DNA of 64,000 nt from Myxocyprinus asiaticus (GCF_019703515.2 NC_059348.1:26814656-26878655), one strand, 5' to 3'. Shown: positions 1 through 29,147, counted from the stretch's first letter. Notes: a model not told the origin generated them from the letters alone. A program made the numbers and translations.

Positions 1-428
1 CATTAAAGTCATAAATACAATTTCTAAATGTCATTGCATGTGATACAAAATATCAAACAAAGTGGCATCACCAAACAAATTATGCTGGACTTTATCCATT
101 ACTTTAATTACTTTTAACCAACTGGTCTCACTGTGATTTTTGTGAATGTATGAAGTCAGTTTCCCTCAAGTTCACACAGGTGTCATAGAGTAACCATAGT
201 GTAGTACAGACATGTTCCACAAATATTTACAACTAGAAAGTGTCAAATACTTTTTGTCCTAATATATATATATATATATAATGTACATCTATTGTTTTAT
301 CATTTGGAATATTTCTTGAAAATAAATGCCCCTTGGTTTGATATTGTGTTATATAATGTGAAGACATCATGCATTTTGTATGACAATTGTTGCTTAAGTG
401 TCCAAATAGTTTTTGGGGCCAATGTACA
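1..428. mobile_element. Tc1-derived MITE copy (cut by window start)
   Basis: The stretch resembles two others in the window (about 45479-45972 and 54530-54990): all share a segment around 'gtcattgcat', a 'ttcacacaggtgt' block and an end reading 'ttggggccaatgta' or similar. The right end lies near 428 and the left end is outside the window. It holds a short (TA)n run at 261-280. It has no coding capacity. Confidence 0.45.
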
Positions 429-1418
429 GTCATTTTAACTAAAATACAATTTATTTACATTAATATCTGCAACAATTACATTTCTTACATCATGTTGCAT
501 GACAGTGACATCACTCTACTCCCTCTTGTGGTTATAATACATACTTTATAATTTTAAATGATTTTAAACACTCCTCCCACAAGCAGTAAATAACAAGAGA
601 TAAAAAAGCAATTTAGTGCACAATTAAGATAAACAGAAGCACAGAGGATGACTCAACAAAACACAGAGGTGCGCAAACCTGTAGAACAGCATGCACTGTA
701 GTGCTTTCCCAGATGCTTGTGGAGTTCAGACATTGTGTATCTAGAGACCAATGAGGACTGTTAGTTGGCCGCAAACCCTGTATGTTTATGTCAGGCATAT
801 GCATACTGGTCCATACATATGTCTGAGTGACCTGGAGTGGATCTCACCATTATTAATATTTTTGCTCTACAAGGAGCATTCTTCACAGCCCAACTCTGTC
901 ATCCTAAACTTGATGGCCATAGTTAATCATGTTAATGATAATGAACATGAATAACTGATGATGAGTTGTTGAATATGCTGCACTGTATGGGCAGAAACAG
1001 GTAGCTGCACTCACTTTTTTTAAAAAACCTTGGTCAACTGCACAAGAACATTCCATATGAATGAATGAATGAATGAACGAATGAATAACTTACGCATGCA
1101 CTTTTATTGTATTCTGTCTCACCATATTAGGATATTTGTGGGCATTATGTAGGTGGAGTCCATGTGCTTATTCACATGTTTTTCAGCTTTGGTGTTAGGA
1201 AACATTTAACATTTAGGAAATTGTCTTATGTTCACATTTAAGATCATTTTACGAACATCTTTATGTGCCACAAAAATTGCATTGCACAGGTCACATCTTT
1301 ACCTGTTGTCAACACCTGTTTTCTCTTGAAAGTAAAGCCAGAACAAGTTAAAAATGTAGTAAATATGTTTAATAGAAGTAGTAATAGTAACTGCCTGTTT
1401 TTTAATGAAATAAAAACA
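429..1418. other. Intergenic stretch, no gene seen
   Basis: No exon-like open frame with splice sites was found. The only distinct structure is a short GAAT tetranucleotide run at about 1058-1086. Confidence 0.5.
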
Positions 1419-2209
<791 letters not shown>

Positions 2210-2668
2210 TACATTGTGCTTACATGTATTATCTTAAACTGATTATGCTTAAAGGTTTTATTATCTTCCCTGAGGTCCATGTATATTGTTAGTATAGTTT
2301 TTTGGGGGGTTTTTTTGCACCACAACAGTCATTATTTAGTAATATATAATAATTTTCCACCCTATCTCAAGCCCTCTGTCTGAAACACTTACAATCCACG
2401 CTGAAATGTTCTGAATACGCAAATGTAATACAATCCACGGTGACATTGTGTGCTTCAACAGGCCAAAGGCTGCTGGTCTTCACATCTCAAATTGTCCGTG
2501 TTTGTTTACACACAGAATGGTAAGTGTTTCTCCCAGTCTGTGGCAGCATTTTTAAAAGTTGCACTTAAAAGTGCTCTTAAAACGCAGCACACATTGCCGG
2601 AAATGCATTAAAAAGATCAAAGACGTCCATATAGGTGCATGTTTACAAAAGACTAACAATGAAAAATA

Positions 2669-3197
2669 CACTATGTGGACAAAAGTTTGTGGACACCATG
2701 TGTGCTTGATGAACCTTCAATTTCAAAACCATAGGCATCAATTTCCCCCTTTGGTGCAATAACAACTCCCACTCTTCTGGGAAATCTTTTCACTATACTG
2801 TATGTAGTGACATGGCTGCAGGGATTTGCTCCCATTCAGACACAAGTGCATCACTGAGGTCTGACACTGATGTTGGGCGATGGGGCCTGGCTTTCAGTTG
2901 CCGTTCCAATTCACCCCAAAGGTGTTCAGTGGGGTTCAGGTCTGGGCTTTGTGCAGGCCAGTCAATTTCTTCCACATCAGACACAGTAAACCATTTCTTT
3001 ATGGATTTTGTGCACAGGGGCATTTTCATGCTGGAATAGAAAAGGGATCTCCCCAAACTGTTGCCATAAAGTTGGAAGCAGCGAATGCCCTAGAATGCCA
3101 TTGTTTGGAATAGAATTATGATTTATCTTCACTGGTATTAACCAAACCAAACTCTTTAATTAGAAGGGGGTGTCCACATATTTTTGGCCATATAGTG
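2669..3197 (-). mobile_element. Short internally deleted Tc1/mariner element
   Basis: Terminal inverted repeats ('cactatgtggacaaaagt' on the left; 'tttttggccatatagtg' on the right) are flanked by TA on both sides (2667-2668 and 3198-3199). The interior carries only the C-terminal part of a transposase on the minus strand, with a recognisable 'WPAQSPDLNPTEHLWGELER' block (DDE third acidic residue). Length is 529 bp against about 1.5 kb for a full Tc1, so it is non-autonomous. Confidence 0.85.
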
Positions 3198-4429
3198 TAG
3201 CACAGATGGGTGCAAAAATGGTCCAAGACACCTTCAAAACAGCAAGAAACAGCTCAGCTGAGTGAAACAGAATGGAGGTCTCCTTTTTAGAGTTATAACT
3301 TAATATCGTGTCATTTAAAAGCAGCGCAAGATGTATGATAATGGTCAAAGCTGTTCATCTAGTGAGTTTATGTAGAAAACATTTAAATCCAGATAGGCAC
3401 ATGAAGGTGTCCTGTGTAAGTCCCCTTTGGTGGAGATGAATCTCCCATGACAGGCCCATCTCTCTCCACTTCACCTGTGTAACTGAGTAGTGAGCACCAG
3501 TAGGTGGGGCCAAGGGTGAAATGACAGAAAAATAGGTGTTGATGTCTTACTGAAGAGGCAGTCATATGCAGATGTATTTGGTTCTTGTGACGTCACAAGT
3601 TCCACCAATTCCAAACAGCCTGTTTCTGGAGCTTGGTTTAAATAAATGCTCTTTTTCTATTAAGGAGGACGTTTTCAGTTCTGAAACTAACAGTATGTTT
3701 TTAAAGTACAATGACCTCTTATATGTCAAAAGATCAAGGACATTTTTATTCCTCATGTCATAACCCCTTTAATAAGCTGACAATGTGTATGGTCACGTAA
3801 ACACCTTAAAAGGTTTTCTTTTATTGGGGTAAGCTCATAAACGGTCTAATTTTTATGAAGATTTAATTTGACATAATTCTCTCCTTATAGTAGTCTACTA
3901 TTTGACTCTCAGAAGAGTATAAAACCCATGACAAAAGTTTCTTGCTGATGTGTTAATCATATGGGCCATCGTTCTTGCACCCACTCACATCACTGAAGCT
4001 ATTATGGGACTTGTTAACACTTAGAAAGGAACACAACACTAATGGATCATTCTGAACACTTAAAACACTTATTCTTAGCATTGCCACATGTTTGCCGGGG
4101 CAGTGTGTATAAGCATGTGGTGAGTTTGCTATTTCTGAAAGGTGCCCATAAGATGGTGTCATCACACATCCTACTGCCTGCCACGCCTCCTCTCTTTATA
4201 GATGACACACGTGGGACTCTGGGAATGAGTAAGACAGGCTTCATCATTGCTGCGCATTCTCACGTGTTTTGTAATGAATTTGTTTCATAAAACAAACTTC
4301 TCAGACAATTTTCAGGATTCCTAAGGTCATGGAAAACCTGGAAATATCAGGGAATTTAAAATTTGTGATTTCTAAGCCTGGAAAATTCATAGAAACTAAT
4401 ATAATAAAAATAATATCTATGAAAATCTT
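3198..4429. other. Intergenic stretch, no gene seen
   Basis: Several short open frames exist on both strands, but none has homology I recognise or plausible splice context. No clear repeat ends were identified. Confidence 0.4.
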
Positions 4430-4715
4430 GGTAACGCTTTACATTAAGGTTCTATTCGTTAACATTATTTAATCCACTAGATATCACTAGGTTCTAACTA
4501 CATTAGTTAATATCAACTGACTATGAGCAATACTTTTACTGTACTTATTAACTGTGGTTAATGTAAATGTATACATTTGTTCATTGTTAGTTCATTATAC
4601 ATTAACTAATGTTAACATATACAAATTTTAATGTTAAATATATTAGTATATATTGAAATTAACATTAACCAAGATTAATAAGAGCTGTAAAAGCATTACA
4701 CATTGTTTGTACATA

Positions 4716-6303
4716 CAGGTGCATCTCAATAAATTAGAATGTCGTGGAAAAGTTCATTTGTTTCAGTAATTCAACTCAAATAGTGAAACTCATGTATTAA
4801 ATAAATTCAGTGCACACAGACTGAAGTAGTTTAAGTCTTTGGTTCTTTTAATTGTGATGATTTTGGCTCACATTTAACAAAAACCCACCAATTCACTATC
4901 TCAAAAAATTAGAATACATCATAAGACCAATAAAAAAAAAACATTTTTAGTGAATTGTTGGCCTTCTGGAAAGTATGTTCATTGACTGTATATGTACTCA
5001 ATACTTGGTAGGGGCTCCTTTTGCTTTAATTACTAACTCAATTTGGCGTGGCATAGAGGTGATCAGTTTGTGGCACTGCCGAGGTGGTATGGAAGCCCAG
5101 GTTTCTTTGACAGTGGCCTTCAGCTCATCTGCATTTTTTGGTCTCTTGTTTCTCATTTTCCTCTTGACAATACCCCATAGATTCTCTATGGGGTTCAGGT
5201 CTGGTGAGTTTGCTGGCCAGTCAAGCACACCAACACCATGGTCATTTAACCAACTTTTGGTGCTTTTGGCAGTGTGGGCAGGTGCCAAATCCTGCTGGAA
5301 AATGAAATCAGCATCTTTAAAAAGCTGGTCAGCAGAAGGAAGCATGAAGTGCTACAAAATTTCTTGGTAAACGGGTGCAGTGACTTTGGTTTTCAAAAAA
5401 CACAATGGACCAACACCAGCAGATGACATTGCACCCCAAATCATCACAGACTGTGGAAACTTAACACTGGACTTCAAGCAACTTGGGCTATGAGCTTCTC
5501 CACCCTTCCTCCAGACTCTAGGACCTTGGTTTCCAAATGAAATACAAAACTTGCTCTCATCTGAAAAGAGGACTTTGGACCACTGGGCAACAGTCCAGTT
5601 CTTCTTCTCCTTAGCCCAGGTAAGACGCCTCTGACGTTGTCTGTGGTTCAGGAGTGGCTTAACAAGAGGAATACGACAACTGTAGCCAAATTCCTTGACA
5701 CGTCTGTGTGTGGTGGCTCTTGATGCCTTGACCCCAGCCTCAGTCCATTCCTTGTGAAGTTCACCCAAATTCTTGAATCGATTTTGCTTGACAATCCTCA
5801 TAAGTCTGCAGTTCTCTTGGTTGGTTGTTCATCTTTTTCTTCCACACTTTTTCCTTCCACTCAACTTTCTGTTAACATGCTTGGATACAGCACTCTGTGA
5901 ACAGCCAGCTTCTTTGCCAGTGGATGTTTGTGGCTTACCCTCCTTGTGAAGGGTGTCAATGATTGTCTTCTGGACAACTGTCAGATCAGCAGTCTTCCCC
6001 ATGATTGTGTAGCCTAGTGAACCAAACTGAGAGACCATTTTGAAGGCTCAGGAAAACACTTTGCAGGTGTTTTGAGTTTATTAGCTGATTGGCATGTCAC
6101 CATATTCAAATTTTTTGAGATAGTGAGTTGGTGGGTTTTTGTTAAATGTGAGCCAAAATCATCACAATTAAAAGAACCAAAGACCTGAACTACTTCAGTC
6201 TGTGTGCATTGAATTTATTTAATACACGAGTTTCACAATTTGAGTTGAATTACTGAAATAAATGAACTTTTCCACGACATTCTAATTTATTGAGATGCAC
6301 CTG
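4716..6303 (-). mobile_element. Nearly intact Tc1 transposon
   Basis: Long near-perfect inverted ends (starting 'caggtgcatctcaataaa' and ending 'tttattgagatgcacctg', roughly 220 bp each) are flanked by TA duplications at 4714-4715 and 6304-6305. The minus strand carries one continuous transposase frame from ATG at 6036-6038 to the stop at 4998. It is a normal Tc1 length of 346 codons, interrupted only by TGA at 5829-5831 and TAG at 5349-5351. The helix-turn-helix region lies at the N-terminus, followed by 'LFSDESKF', 'FQQDLAPAHTA' and 'SPDLNPIENLWG', which carry the D, D and E of the catalytic triad. It sits inside an Angel-like element. Confidence 0.93.
4998..6038 (-). pseudogene. Tc1 transposase with two nonsense codons
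   Basis: This DDE transposase (binding of terminal repeats, cut-and-paste transposition) has paired HTH motifs in residues about 1-120. The catalytic domain has its first Asp in 'LFSDESKF', its second in 'FQQDLAPAH' and Glu in 'NPIENLWG'. The frames 6038-5829, 5801-5352 and 5345-4998 are all in the same phase, so there is no frameshift. Two in-frame stops (TGA at 5829-5831, TAG at 5349-5351) are the only breaks seen. It ends '...KAKGAPTKY' with a natural stop. This copy is inactive but its low damage suggests recent insertion. Confidence 0.9.
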
Positions 6304-6365
6304 TATTATCTAATGTAATAAACAAATGTTAACAAATACAACCTTTTTGTAGTGTTAACAAAATA

Positions 6366-6882
6366 GTAAAATAGTATTCTCTATAGTAAATATACATTTT
6401 TCTAATTATGCTCATCTATATTTCATCGGCTAGGCATTGCTATTTTTGAGTGCAATTTTTACAAAATGATAAAAAGTAAATAAAATAAAAAATCCTTATC
6501 CAGTAATCACAAATATAAATAAATAAAATAAAATAAAACACTCATGGAAATGTCATGAAAAATGTCATGAAATGCATTACTCAAAAGGTATGTGAACTTT
6601 GGCTTTTTATTTGATCTCATTATCTCTGGTACACATGACCCCTGATCGCTTTAATCAAACCCACGATACTTTTGTTTTCTTCCTCTGTGGACAAATTCCA
6701 CATCTGCAATGAAGAACAAAATATGAGAAGTATTCTCTGGAAGTTGTTAAAAATGGCTTGGTTTCAAGTCTCTGTACAAGAACTAACATTCCTTTAGTAT
6801 TGTAATAGAATTTATTTTTTCCTTGTGTTATAGTATAGTGACATAGCTGTTGGTGTGATGATGTAAGAGGCTGTAAGGAGTT

Positions 6883-6936
<54 letters not shown>

Positions 6937-7331
6937 TTTTGGCAGGATAGTCCTCACCCACTACTAGAGTACACTTCTCTATGAGTCAGGCCCTGCTGAG
7001 TGACACTAGGCGGGATCCCTCGCTCTTTCTCTCCATCACTCTACCTGCTCCTCCAGACTCTGATCATAGCAAATGAATCACCTTAAGTCATGCTTGCAAC
7101 TTTCCCTGCCAACTGCCTCTGCATCTCTTCAAGCAATCACGTTCATACGTGCGTCCCGAGTTCTACTCTGCAAAATGAGTAACAGTCAATTTTCCACAAA
7201 CTTACTGAAGTCCTTGGGAACTTATTACACTAAGCGAACTGTCTTTGATAATACAAATTGTACAGGGTTAGCACATGCAGCTTAGCACCTATGATCTTGG
7301 AAAGAAACACCTAAAAATGCATCCTCTAATC
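6366..7331. other. Intergenic stretch with a TG microsatellite
   Basis: A (TG)n run lies at about 6883-6933. The minus-strand open frame across it (poly Thr-His) is a by-product of the dinucleotide repeat. No gene seen. Confidence 0.5.
6883..6933. repeat. (TG)n microsatellite
   Basis: About 25 consecutive TG units. Confidence 0.95.
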
Positions 7332-7680
7332 TTAAAGCTGAAGTATGTAATTTCTGTGCCACTGGAAACACAACTCAATTGGAAAATAATGATTGTTTTC
7401 AAACAGGTTTCCTGAACACACCCCATGTACCATTGGTCATCCAAACAAGTAGTCCCACCCCAAACCCACGCCACTGGTTTAACCAATGTTGCGGTGTCGA
7501 ACTGGTCAGGATGCTCAAACAAACAGAGCAATGTTTTGATAGAGCCACCAAGCAACCAACTAACACCTTTTAGTTGAATTCGTCTACAAATGGATTACTT
7601 ATGGTCTCTGTATATTAAGCAGGGATAGAAGGTATTTTAACATAAAAAAAAATAAAAAAAATTACACACTTCAACTTTAA
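7332..7680. mobile_element. TTAA-flanked MITE, family X copy 1
   Basis: It begins 'ttaaagctgaagtatgtaat' and ends 'ttacacacttcaactttaa', giving inverted ends inside TTAA. Related copies lie at about 21366-21670 and 44846-45115; all three share 'caatgttttga', a 'tagtcccaccccaaac'-like or 'caaccaatg' block and 'ggtcaggat'-type words. No coding capacity. Confidence 0.65.
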
Positions 7681-8246
7681 GAAAGCTGATCCTACTTGGA
7701 CAGAAAGTGGCACAGGTGGGGTCTATTTATTCCATTGCAAATAGTGCAAATAGTCTGATATCATCCAGCTAGCCCCTCACAGATATACAAAGAAAAATGT
7801 CTAAAACAATAATGATGCAAATGCTCCTTTGACTTTCACAGGCTGAACTTTTCAAGGTGAGGTGAGCTGGTAATCTATGCAGGTGATGTCACAGTGTGAA
7901 GAACACTTGTATTTAGTGCTGAATCAGAAGAGACAGTGAGGGAAGCCTCTTCATATTTGCCTATTCTAAATGTACATCCTCCATCCTCCCTGGCAGGCGA
8001 GCGGCTGATTCATTCTTCTGTTTATTTGGAGTGCTCCAGCAAACATTACGCCATTGAAGTGGGTTGCAGTGTATTTTTGAACGATCATCATGAACACTCA
8101 TCATGAACGCTCGTGTGAATACAATTTAAAGCCTTTGATTTATTTATTTTTAGCAAGTTACCAAATTCCCACGGGGATACTGCTACAGAAAAACATCCAG
8201 ATTTGTTTCCAGCAACAGATGAAAGCAAAGAGAATGGAATATATTG
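7681..8246. other. Intergenic stretch, nothing recognised
   Basis: No open frame with homology and no clear repeat boundary. Confidence 0.4.
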
Positions 8247-9086
8247 TTAAAAGGACTGTTCACCAAAAAATGAAAATTCTCTCATCATTTACTCACCCTC
8301 ATGCCATCCCAGATGTGTATGATTTTCATTCTTCCGCAGAAGACAAGAAAAAGAATTTTAGAAAAACTTCTCAGATCTGTTGGTCCATTATTTGCAAGGG
8401 AATGGTGACCTGAACTTTAAAGCTCCAAAAAGCACATAAAGCAAGCATAAAGTAATCCATATGACTCCAGTGTTTAAATCCATATCTTCAGTTGCGATAT
8501 GTTAGGTGTGGATAAAAAAAATAAAAAAAAAACAGATCAATATTTAAGTCCTTTTTTACTATAAATTTCCACTTTATAGCCCTCCTATGCACGTTCACGA
8601 GTGGTCTCTTTTTGTTATTTGGCGATTTGTATTCTTTGTGCGTATTGCCACCTACTGGGCTGTTGCGGAAATGTGATTTATTTATTCTTTTCCTTTCCTT
8701 GATCCCAGTTTTTTTTTTTTTTTTTCTCCCTGCCCAGTAGGACTCTGTCCTCTTGTGAAAATGCATAGGAGGGCTGATGAAAGTGGAACTTTTTAGTAAA
8801 AAAGGACCTACATTTTGATCTGTTTCTAACCCACACCTAACATTTCACAACTGAAGACATGGATTTAAATACTGGAGTCATATGGATTACTTTTATTCTG
8901 CCTTTATGTGCTTTTTGGACCTTCAGAGTTCTGGTTACAATTCAGTTGCATTGTATGGACCTACAGAGTGGAGATATTCTTCTAAAAATCTTCATTTGTG
9001 TTGTGCAGAAGATAGTAAGTCAAACATATCTGGGATGGCGTGAGGGTGAGAAAATGAAAATTTTCATTTTTGGAATTAAAAGAAAT
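8247..9086. mobile_element. Large foldback MITE (TTAA type)
   Basis: Its two halves are inverted copies. The left half runs 'tgttcaccaaaaaatgaaaa' then '...actccagtgtttaaatcc'. The right half runs 'gaagacatggatttaaatac' then '...gaaaattttcatttttgg'. This is the common cyprinid 'gttcacccaaaaatgaaaatt' family. Similar large foldbacks lie at about 10901-11741, 12250-17547 (interrupted) and 56255-56874. Confidence 0.7.
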
Positions 9087-9345
9087 ATTCCTTTAAAAGA
9101 AATGGTTCACCCAAAAATACACATTTTGTCATCATTTATTCACCCTCTTGTTGTTTCAGACATGTATGATAACACAAGAGATGTTAGGCAAAATGTTAGT
9201 CTCAGTCACCATTCATTTTATTTAATCTTTGTTTCCATACAATGCAAATGAATGGTGCCATTCTGCTTTTTGTGTTACATGTAAGAAAAAAAGTAATACG
9301 GGTTTGGAACAACATGAGGGTGAGTAAATAACCAAATTTTCTATA
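9087..9345. mobile_element. Small TTAA-type foldback MITE
   Basis: It starts 'aaaagaaatggttcaccc' and ends 'gggtgagtaaataaccaaat'. The centre carries the 'gatgttaggcaaaatgttag' block seen in the small copies at 19021, 46629, 47257, 54670 and 59737. Confidence 0.65.
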
Positions 9346-9401
9346 GAATCTCTTATAGAGGTATCAAGAACTAAAGAGAATCAATTTGACATTTCTGTAC
9401 A

Positions 9402-9407
9402 TTTATT
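9402..9407 (-). terminator. Candidate afg3l2 polyadenylation signal
   Basis: TTTATT on the plus strand reads AATAAA on the minus strand, about 1.2 kb beyond the afg3l2 stop codon. It lies just before the first repeat. No transcript evidence was available, so the choice among AT-rich hexamers is tentative. Confidence 0.35.
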
Positions 9408-10608
9408 TAGGTTTTATCACACGTTCCAAACCTTCACAGAACAAAATACACATTTACATGTGATATCAAGCAAAATCTGCTGAAGTCACAAAAGGACAAG
9501 CATTTATATTGATATGTTCTGTTTATAACCCCAACGCTTGCCGGATTTGACACAATAAAAGCTTTTGTATCGTAGAATAAATACTGCATTTACATACCTT
9601 CAATATCACACACCTCAATTAGCATTAACGTTATGAACTACTGCCTGCTGCTGGATTTGTGTACGTCATTACCAAAGAGATTTCTGTAGAATGCAAATAA
9701 CTATTTTGAATCAAGCTACAGTTTAATCCGTCAGGTTAATGGAGAGCGGCCAGCAGCTGCCTGGGCCATAAAAAAAAAAAACGCATGGCCGTTTACTCAG
9801 GAGGACACGTGATAAAAAACAACATGGAAATCAAAGGCTGATGCCCATTACAGTGCAAATGTGTGAGAGAAGAGAATATGTCAGTTAACATGGGTGACTT
9901 TGTGCATGGTCCACAACATTCATGATGGTACATTTCAGTCTTTCAGATAGCTAGTGAGCAAGAACCCCCCTTGCAAACAGACCTCTTGCAAAAAGTCACA
10001 CAATTGTGGCAGTCACTGCAGTGTACTTTTTTGAAATGGCAATCTAATTTACAGGAAGAATGAACACAATATGTGCATGTCATAGACTTGTCATAGATTT
10101 TACAGGTTTACACTCAAAATGTTTTATGTTAAACTTAAAGATTTTTCAATAAATTGCCTATTTGTTTGTCTTCTTAGTCATTGATAGGTAAAACTGAAAT
10201 AACAAGAAAGATATTGTTTCTTGGCAAGCTACAGAGCTTTTGCCTTGATTTTAACTGATTTTGGGCAAAGCACTGATGTGTCACATAAATACACTTCACC
10301 TTCAATTTCTTATACTTTCAGGCAGCTTTGCTGAAAACAATAAACTTACAAGAAAATACAAGATTTTAAACTGTTTATATTTCATAAACACCCTATTGTA
10401 CAATCAACAGAGAATCTTGCAATTTCACAAAACAAGCCCAAAGCTTACAACTGAGCAAGAGTCCTCCAATCAGGACTCTCCTGAAGAACAGAGACTTGCA
10501 TCAATGATTGTCTGCCTGACTGGGGCATCATTTACAGCATTTTCTCATCTTATAAATAAGTGCTCTGACCCTCCAGGGCCCTCAGAGGCCATGGTGAAAA
10601 GGGTGTCC
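9408..10608 (-). other. afg3l2: Probable afg3l2 3' UTR
   Basis: This is unique-looking sequence directly after the afg3l2 stop and before the first downstream MITE. I infer a UTR because no other gene or repeat accounts for it. The true end is not known. Confidence 0.4.
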
Positions 10609-26043
<15,435 letters not shown>

Positions 26044-26150
26044 TATGGCACTGTGTGCGAGTGATGTGGCTCAATATAGAAAACAAAACATCGGATGAAA
26101 AGTTTTACAACATGAACTTGAAATCTACTGCGTTCCATTCCAGACCATTC

Positions 26151-26160
26151 GCTTCCGGTG
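26151..26160 (-). promoter_or_regulatory. afg3l2: ETS/GABP (NRF-2)-like site upstream of afg3l2
   Basis: The minus strand reads CACCGGAAGC, matching the ACCGGAAG ETS/GABP consensus, 108 bp upstream of the afg3l2 ATG. It is next to a locally CpG-rich stretch (cgcgcgctg at about 26178). GABP sites are common in promoters of nuclear genes for mitochondrial proteins. The role here is inference. Confidence 0.45.
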
Positions 26161-26629
26161 CACTGCACGCCGGTGACGCGCGCGCTGTTAACCCTCTGTG
26201 GTGTGACGTTACCCTCGGTTGTTTCTCTGTGGCAGGATGGCTGCATGTTCTTTTCCGTCACTTTGTCGCTATTCAGAGAAATGTCAACATATTGCATTTT
26301 GGAATTAAAAGAGCAGTCTTTAAAATAACTATTAATGTACTATTTTCAAGCCAAATAACATTTGGATTTCCCAAACCGTCTCTTTTGCTCAGTGTCTACT
26401 GTATAGTACTGTAGGCTACATGAGAGACGTGCTCTTCAAAACTGCACCACCAAAAAATGTTTCTGTACATTACTTGAGCATACCTATTTCTGCTCCATTT
26501 TATTATAGATAAATAGTTGTTGTTGTTGTTAACAAATCAACTTCACCAAACATAGTTTTACCCATTTACTAGTTATTTTAATAGATAGTTGCAATTATTA
26601 GTCAATAAGTTGCCAATTATGAGATTGTG

Positions 26630-27440
26630 TTACTAGGGTACTACAGCAAAAGGCCTCCGGGGGTAAAAGGCACATTTGATTTTAAAACCTGATTGTACAC
26701 TTACAAATTTTCCTGATCCATGAGATCATTATGTGTAATGTCTAATGGATGATTTTGAGGCAATTTGATCTAATATTTGCAAATTTATTTAGATAATGAA
26801 AATTATCACATTTATTCTCAGACAAAACATTTGTCATTTTTTATTTATTTTTTCAAGATGATTAAATAAAAATGTTTTCAATAACTGTCCAGTAAGCGAA
26901 AGGATAGTATTTGGAGTAAAAAGCCCCCTGCTGCAAATGCTAAAGGCCCCCATAAAACACATTGTTTTTCTTAAATGGGGCGAATAGATTTGTTATGAAG
27001 AATGTTCAAATTGGGCTCATGTTAACTGATTCAATCACAGTGGAGATTCATTTGTTTATAGAATACTTTAGATGTAATAAAATGTCAAATGTGATTGAAT
27101 TGAACAAGAAATGCTGCATCCTTTTCTGAAGTAGTTATTTTGAAAAAGCATTATCTTATTTTGCTATCTTAAAATGATTTGCACTATTTGCATCAGGGGA
27201 CCTTTTACCCCAAGTGTGTTGGTAACACTCAGCAGTCGCCACCTTTTTCTAAAAACTGAATTGTAATCAAAACGGCCTTCTGTTATTATTTCTTTTAACA
27301 CAAATTATGTTGCTCCATTAATATTCAGTAAAAAGTAATCGAATTTTTCAATCTTGAAACATTTTGTGACCAGAAAAAAGCAATGTTTTCCTGCTGTACC
27401 ATAAGTGAATATAACTGTATTTATGCATACATGTAAATAG
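26630..27440. mobile_element. Non-autonomous DNA element, inverted copy 1
   Basis: It begins 'agggtactacagcaaaaggc' and includes 'aaaggcccccataaaacaca'. The same block appears inverted at about 35620-36540 ('gtgttttatgggggccttt' near 36150). An 'aaaagtgg/accccaagtgtg' segment marks the other side. No coding capacity. Confidence 0.6.
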
Positions 27441-29116
27441 CACAATTATGATTAATGTTTTTTCTCTTCAGAAAAAAAAAAAAAAATTAACATAGTTGGC
27501 CTTCTATGGAAAGGGTGCAGAATAAGCTCTTCCAAGTGATAACAGTAAGGATGTGCCAGCCTTTCATTTCAGTGTCAATTTATGTTGGAAACATTAATTT
27601 AATCACAACAGAATTTGAATTTTCTTTAATTGTTTAATTAAAAACATCAAATGAAATTAATGTTATTAAGGAAAACAACCACATAAATAAACCAATAACT
27701 TGACAAATATTATGTTTTCTAAGTACTATTGAAAGCAATATATTTCACATTGAATCTGACATGAAATAGCTACTTTGGATAAAGTTGCCAACTCTGTGCC
27801 ATTACAGAAAATAGTTAACAAGCCATTTTTTCTTAAATAACAAGAACCTTTAGGGCTGCTGTAATAGCTTTGTCTTTATATTTTTTATTAAATATTGACA
27901 ATCTATATCCTTCCACTTATAAAATTAATGAAAATGTGAGACAAGAAGGAAGTAAAAATGCTAAAAGGAAATGAAAATAAGTCAAAAAGGCTTGATACAG
28001 TGGTGAAATCAAGCTTACAGGATTTTGCTCTCATGACATCAGACTTCTAATGATCAAACATTTAACTTTTAAAATGTGAGGCAGTGGGGGAAAACTGTAC
28101 CAAAACATCATTCACCAAAAGTAAATGATTTAAGAAATTGTTTGCAGCATATCCCTTAAGTCCCTTAAGACTATTACCAAAAGATGGATTCTTTTTCTTT
28201 GAAGTAATTACCTCTTTTTATCTCTAATTCATTGATGATCTGTAAAGACTGTGTGGTCAGAAGGGTTTTAGCAGGGTCATAGCAAAGGACAGAGTGAAAC
28301 ACAGACAGCAGTGTGTATTGTAGCATGAATCAACATGTTTTAATGAGACTTTGACTTGGCACGGCATCTTGCCCAACTGGAATGATCACATTCTTCTTGC
28401 AATGTTAGGCTGTCCCGTTTCAGGGGCTCTATGATGATCATTAAACAATATGTTTTCTTATTTTGCCTCCTAGCATATGTAGGCTGATGAGAATTTGCAT
28501 ACAATTTTATCAACAATAAATATGTAAAAGAATACAAATTATTTTCTAAAATTCATCATTTGGTTACTTTTCTCTCTTACATACAGTATGCAGCAGGCTG
28601 TGTAGATTGAAAAAATGCTGCTGTTGACTTATTAAAATATTAATTGACTTAGGAGAGTAGTAGAGGATTTTCAGGTGGTTAATGACAAGAAAGAGTCTGC
28701 ACACAATGAATATTTTGCAAGCATTCTATGCATGTATTCATCCACAAGCCCATATATGTTTTTTTTTGCTTCACAGTTTCAGTAACACACATTAAACATT
28801 CCAGCTCTACTAAATTCACACTCAGAAACCTAAATGAAATAGTTACCTATATCAACACTTTCACCATTCGAGTTGCAATTAAATATATATAAAAAAATAT
28901 TAAAGATTGAAAGATTTTTTTTTTTTTTTTTTTTCAGAATAGGTTATTTTCATGTCAACAAAAAGCTGAGCTTTTTGTGTTAGTCAATTTAAGACATCTT
29001 TAAGTAAGGATGCCGTAAAACATAGACTTAATTTATTACACTATGTGTTCCATGCATTAAGTCTGCAATGTAATTATATAAGATAATCAATCAGTTTTTT
29101 TATTGTATTTTTTTTT

Positions 29117-29147
<31 letters not shown>

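Larger units (their letters stand above)
4430..6365. mobile_element. Angel-like non-autonomous element split by a Tc1
   Basis: The left part (4430-4715) begins 'ggtaacgctttac' and is rich in 'ttagttaatgttaac'-type words typical of the fish Angel foldback family. The right part continues from 6304 to about 6365 ('aaacaaatgttaacaaatac'). The intervening 1588 bp is a separate Tc1 element. A similar element lies at about 32380-32642. Confidence 0.6.

Noticed and set aside
6655..6957. Open frame rich in Thr-His
   Set aside because: Translation of a (TG)n microsatellite.
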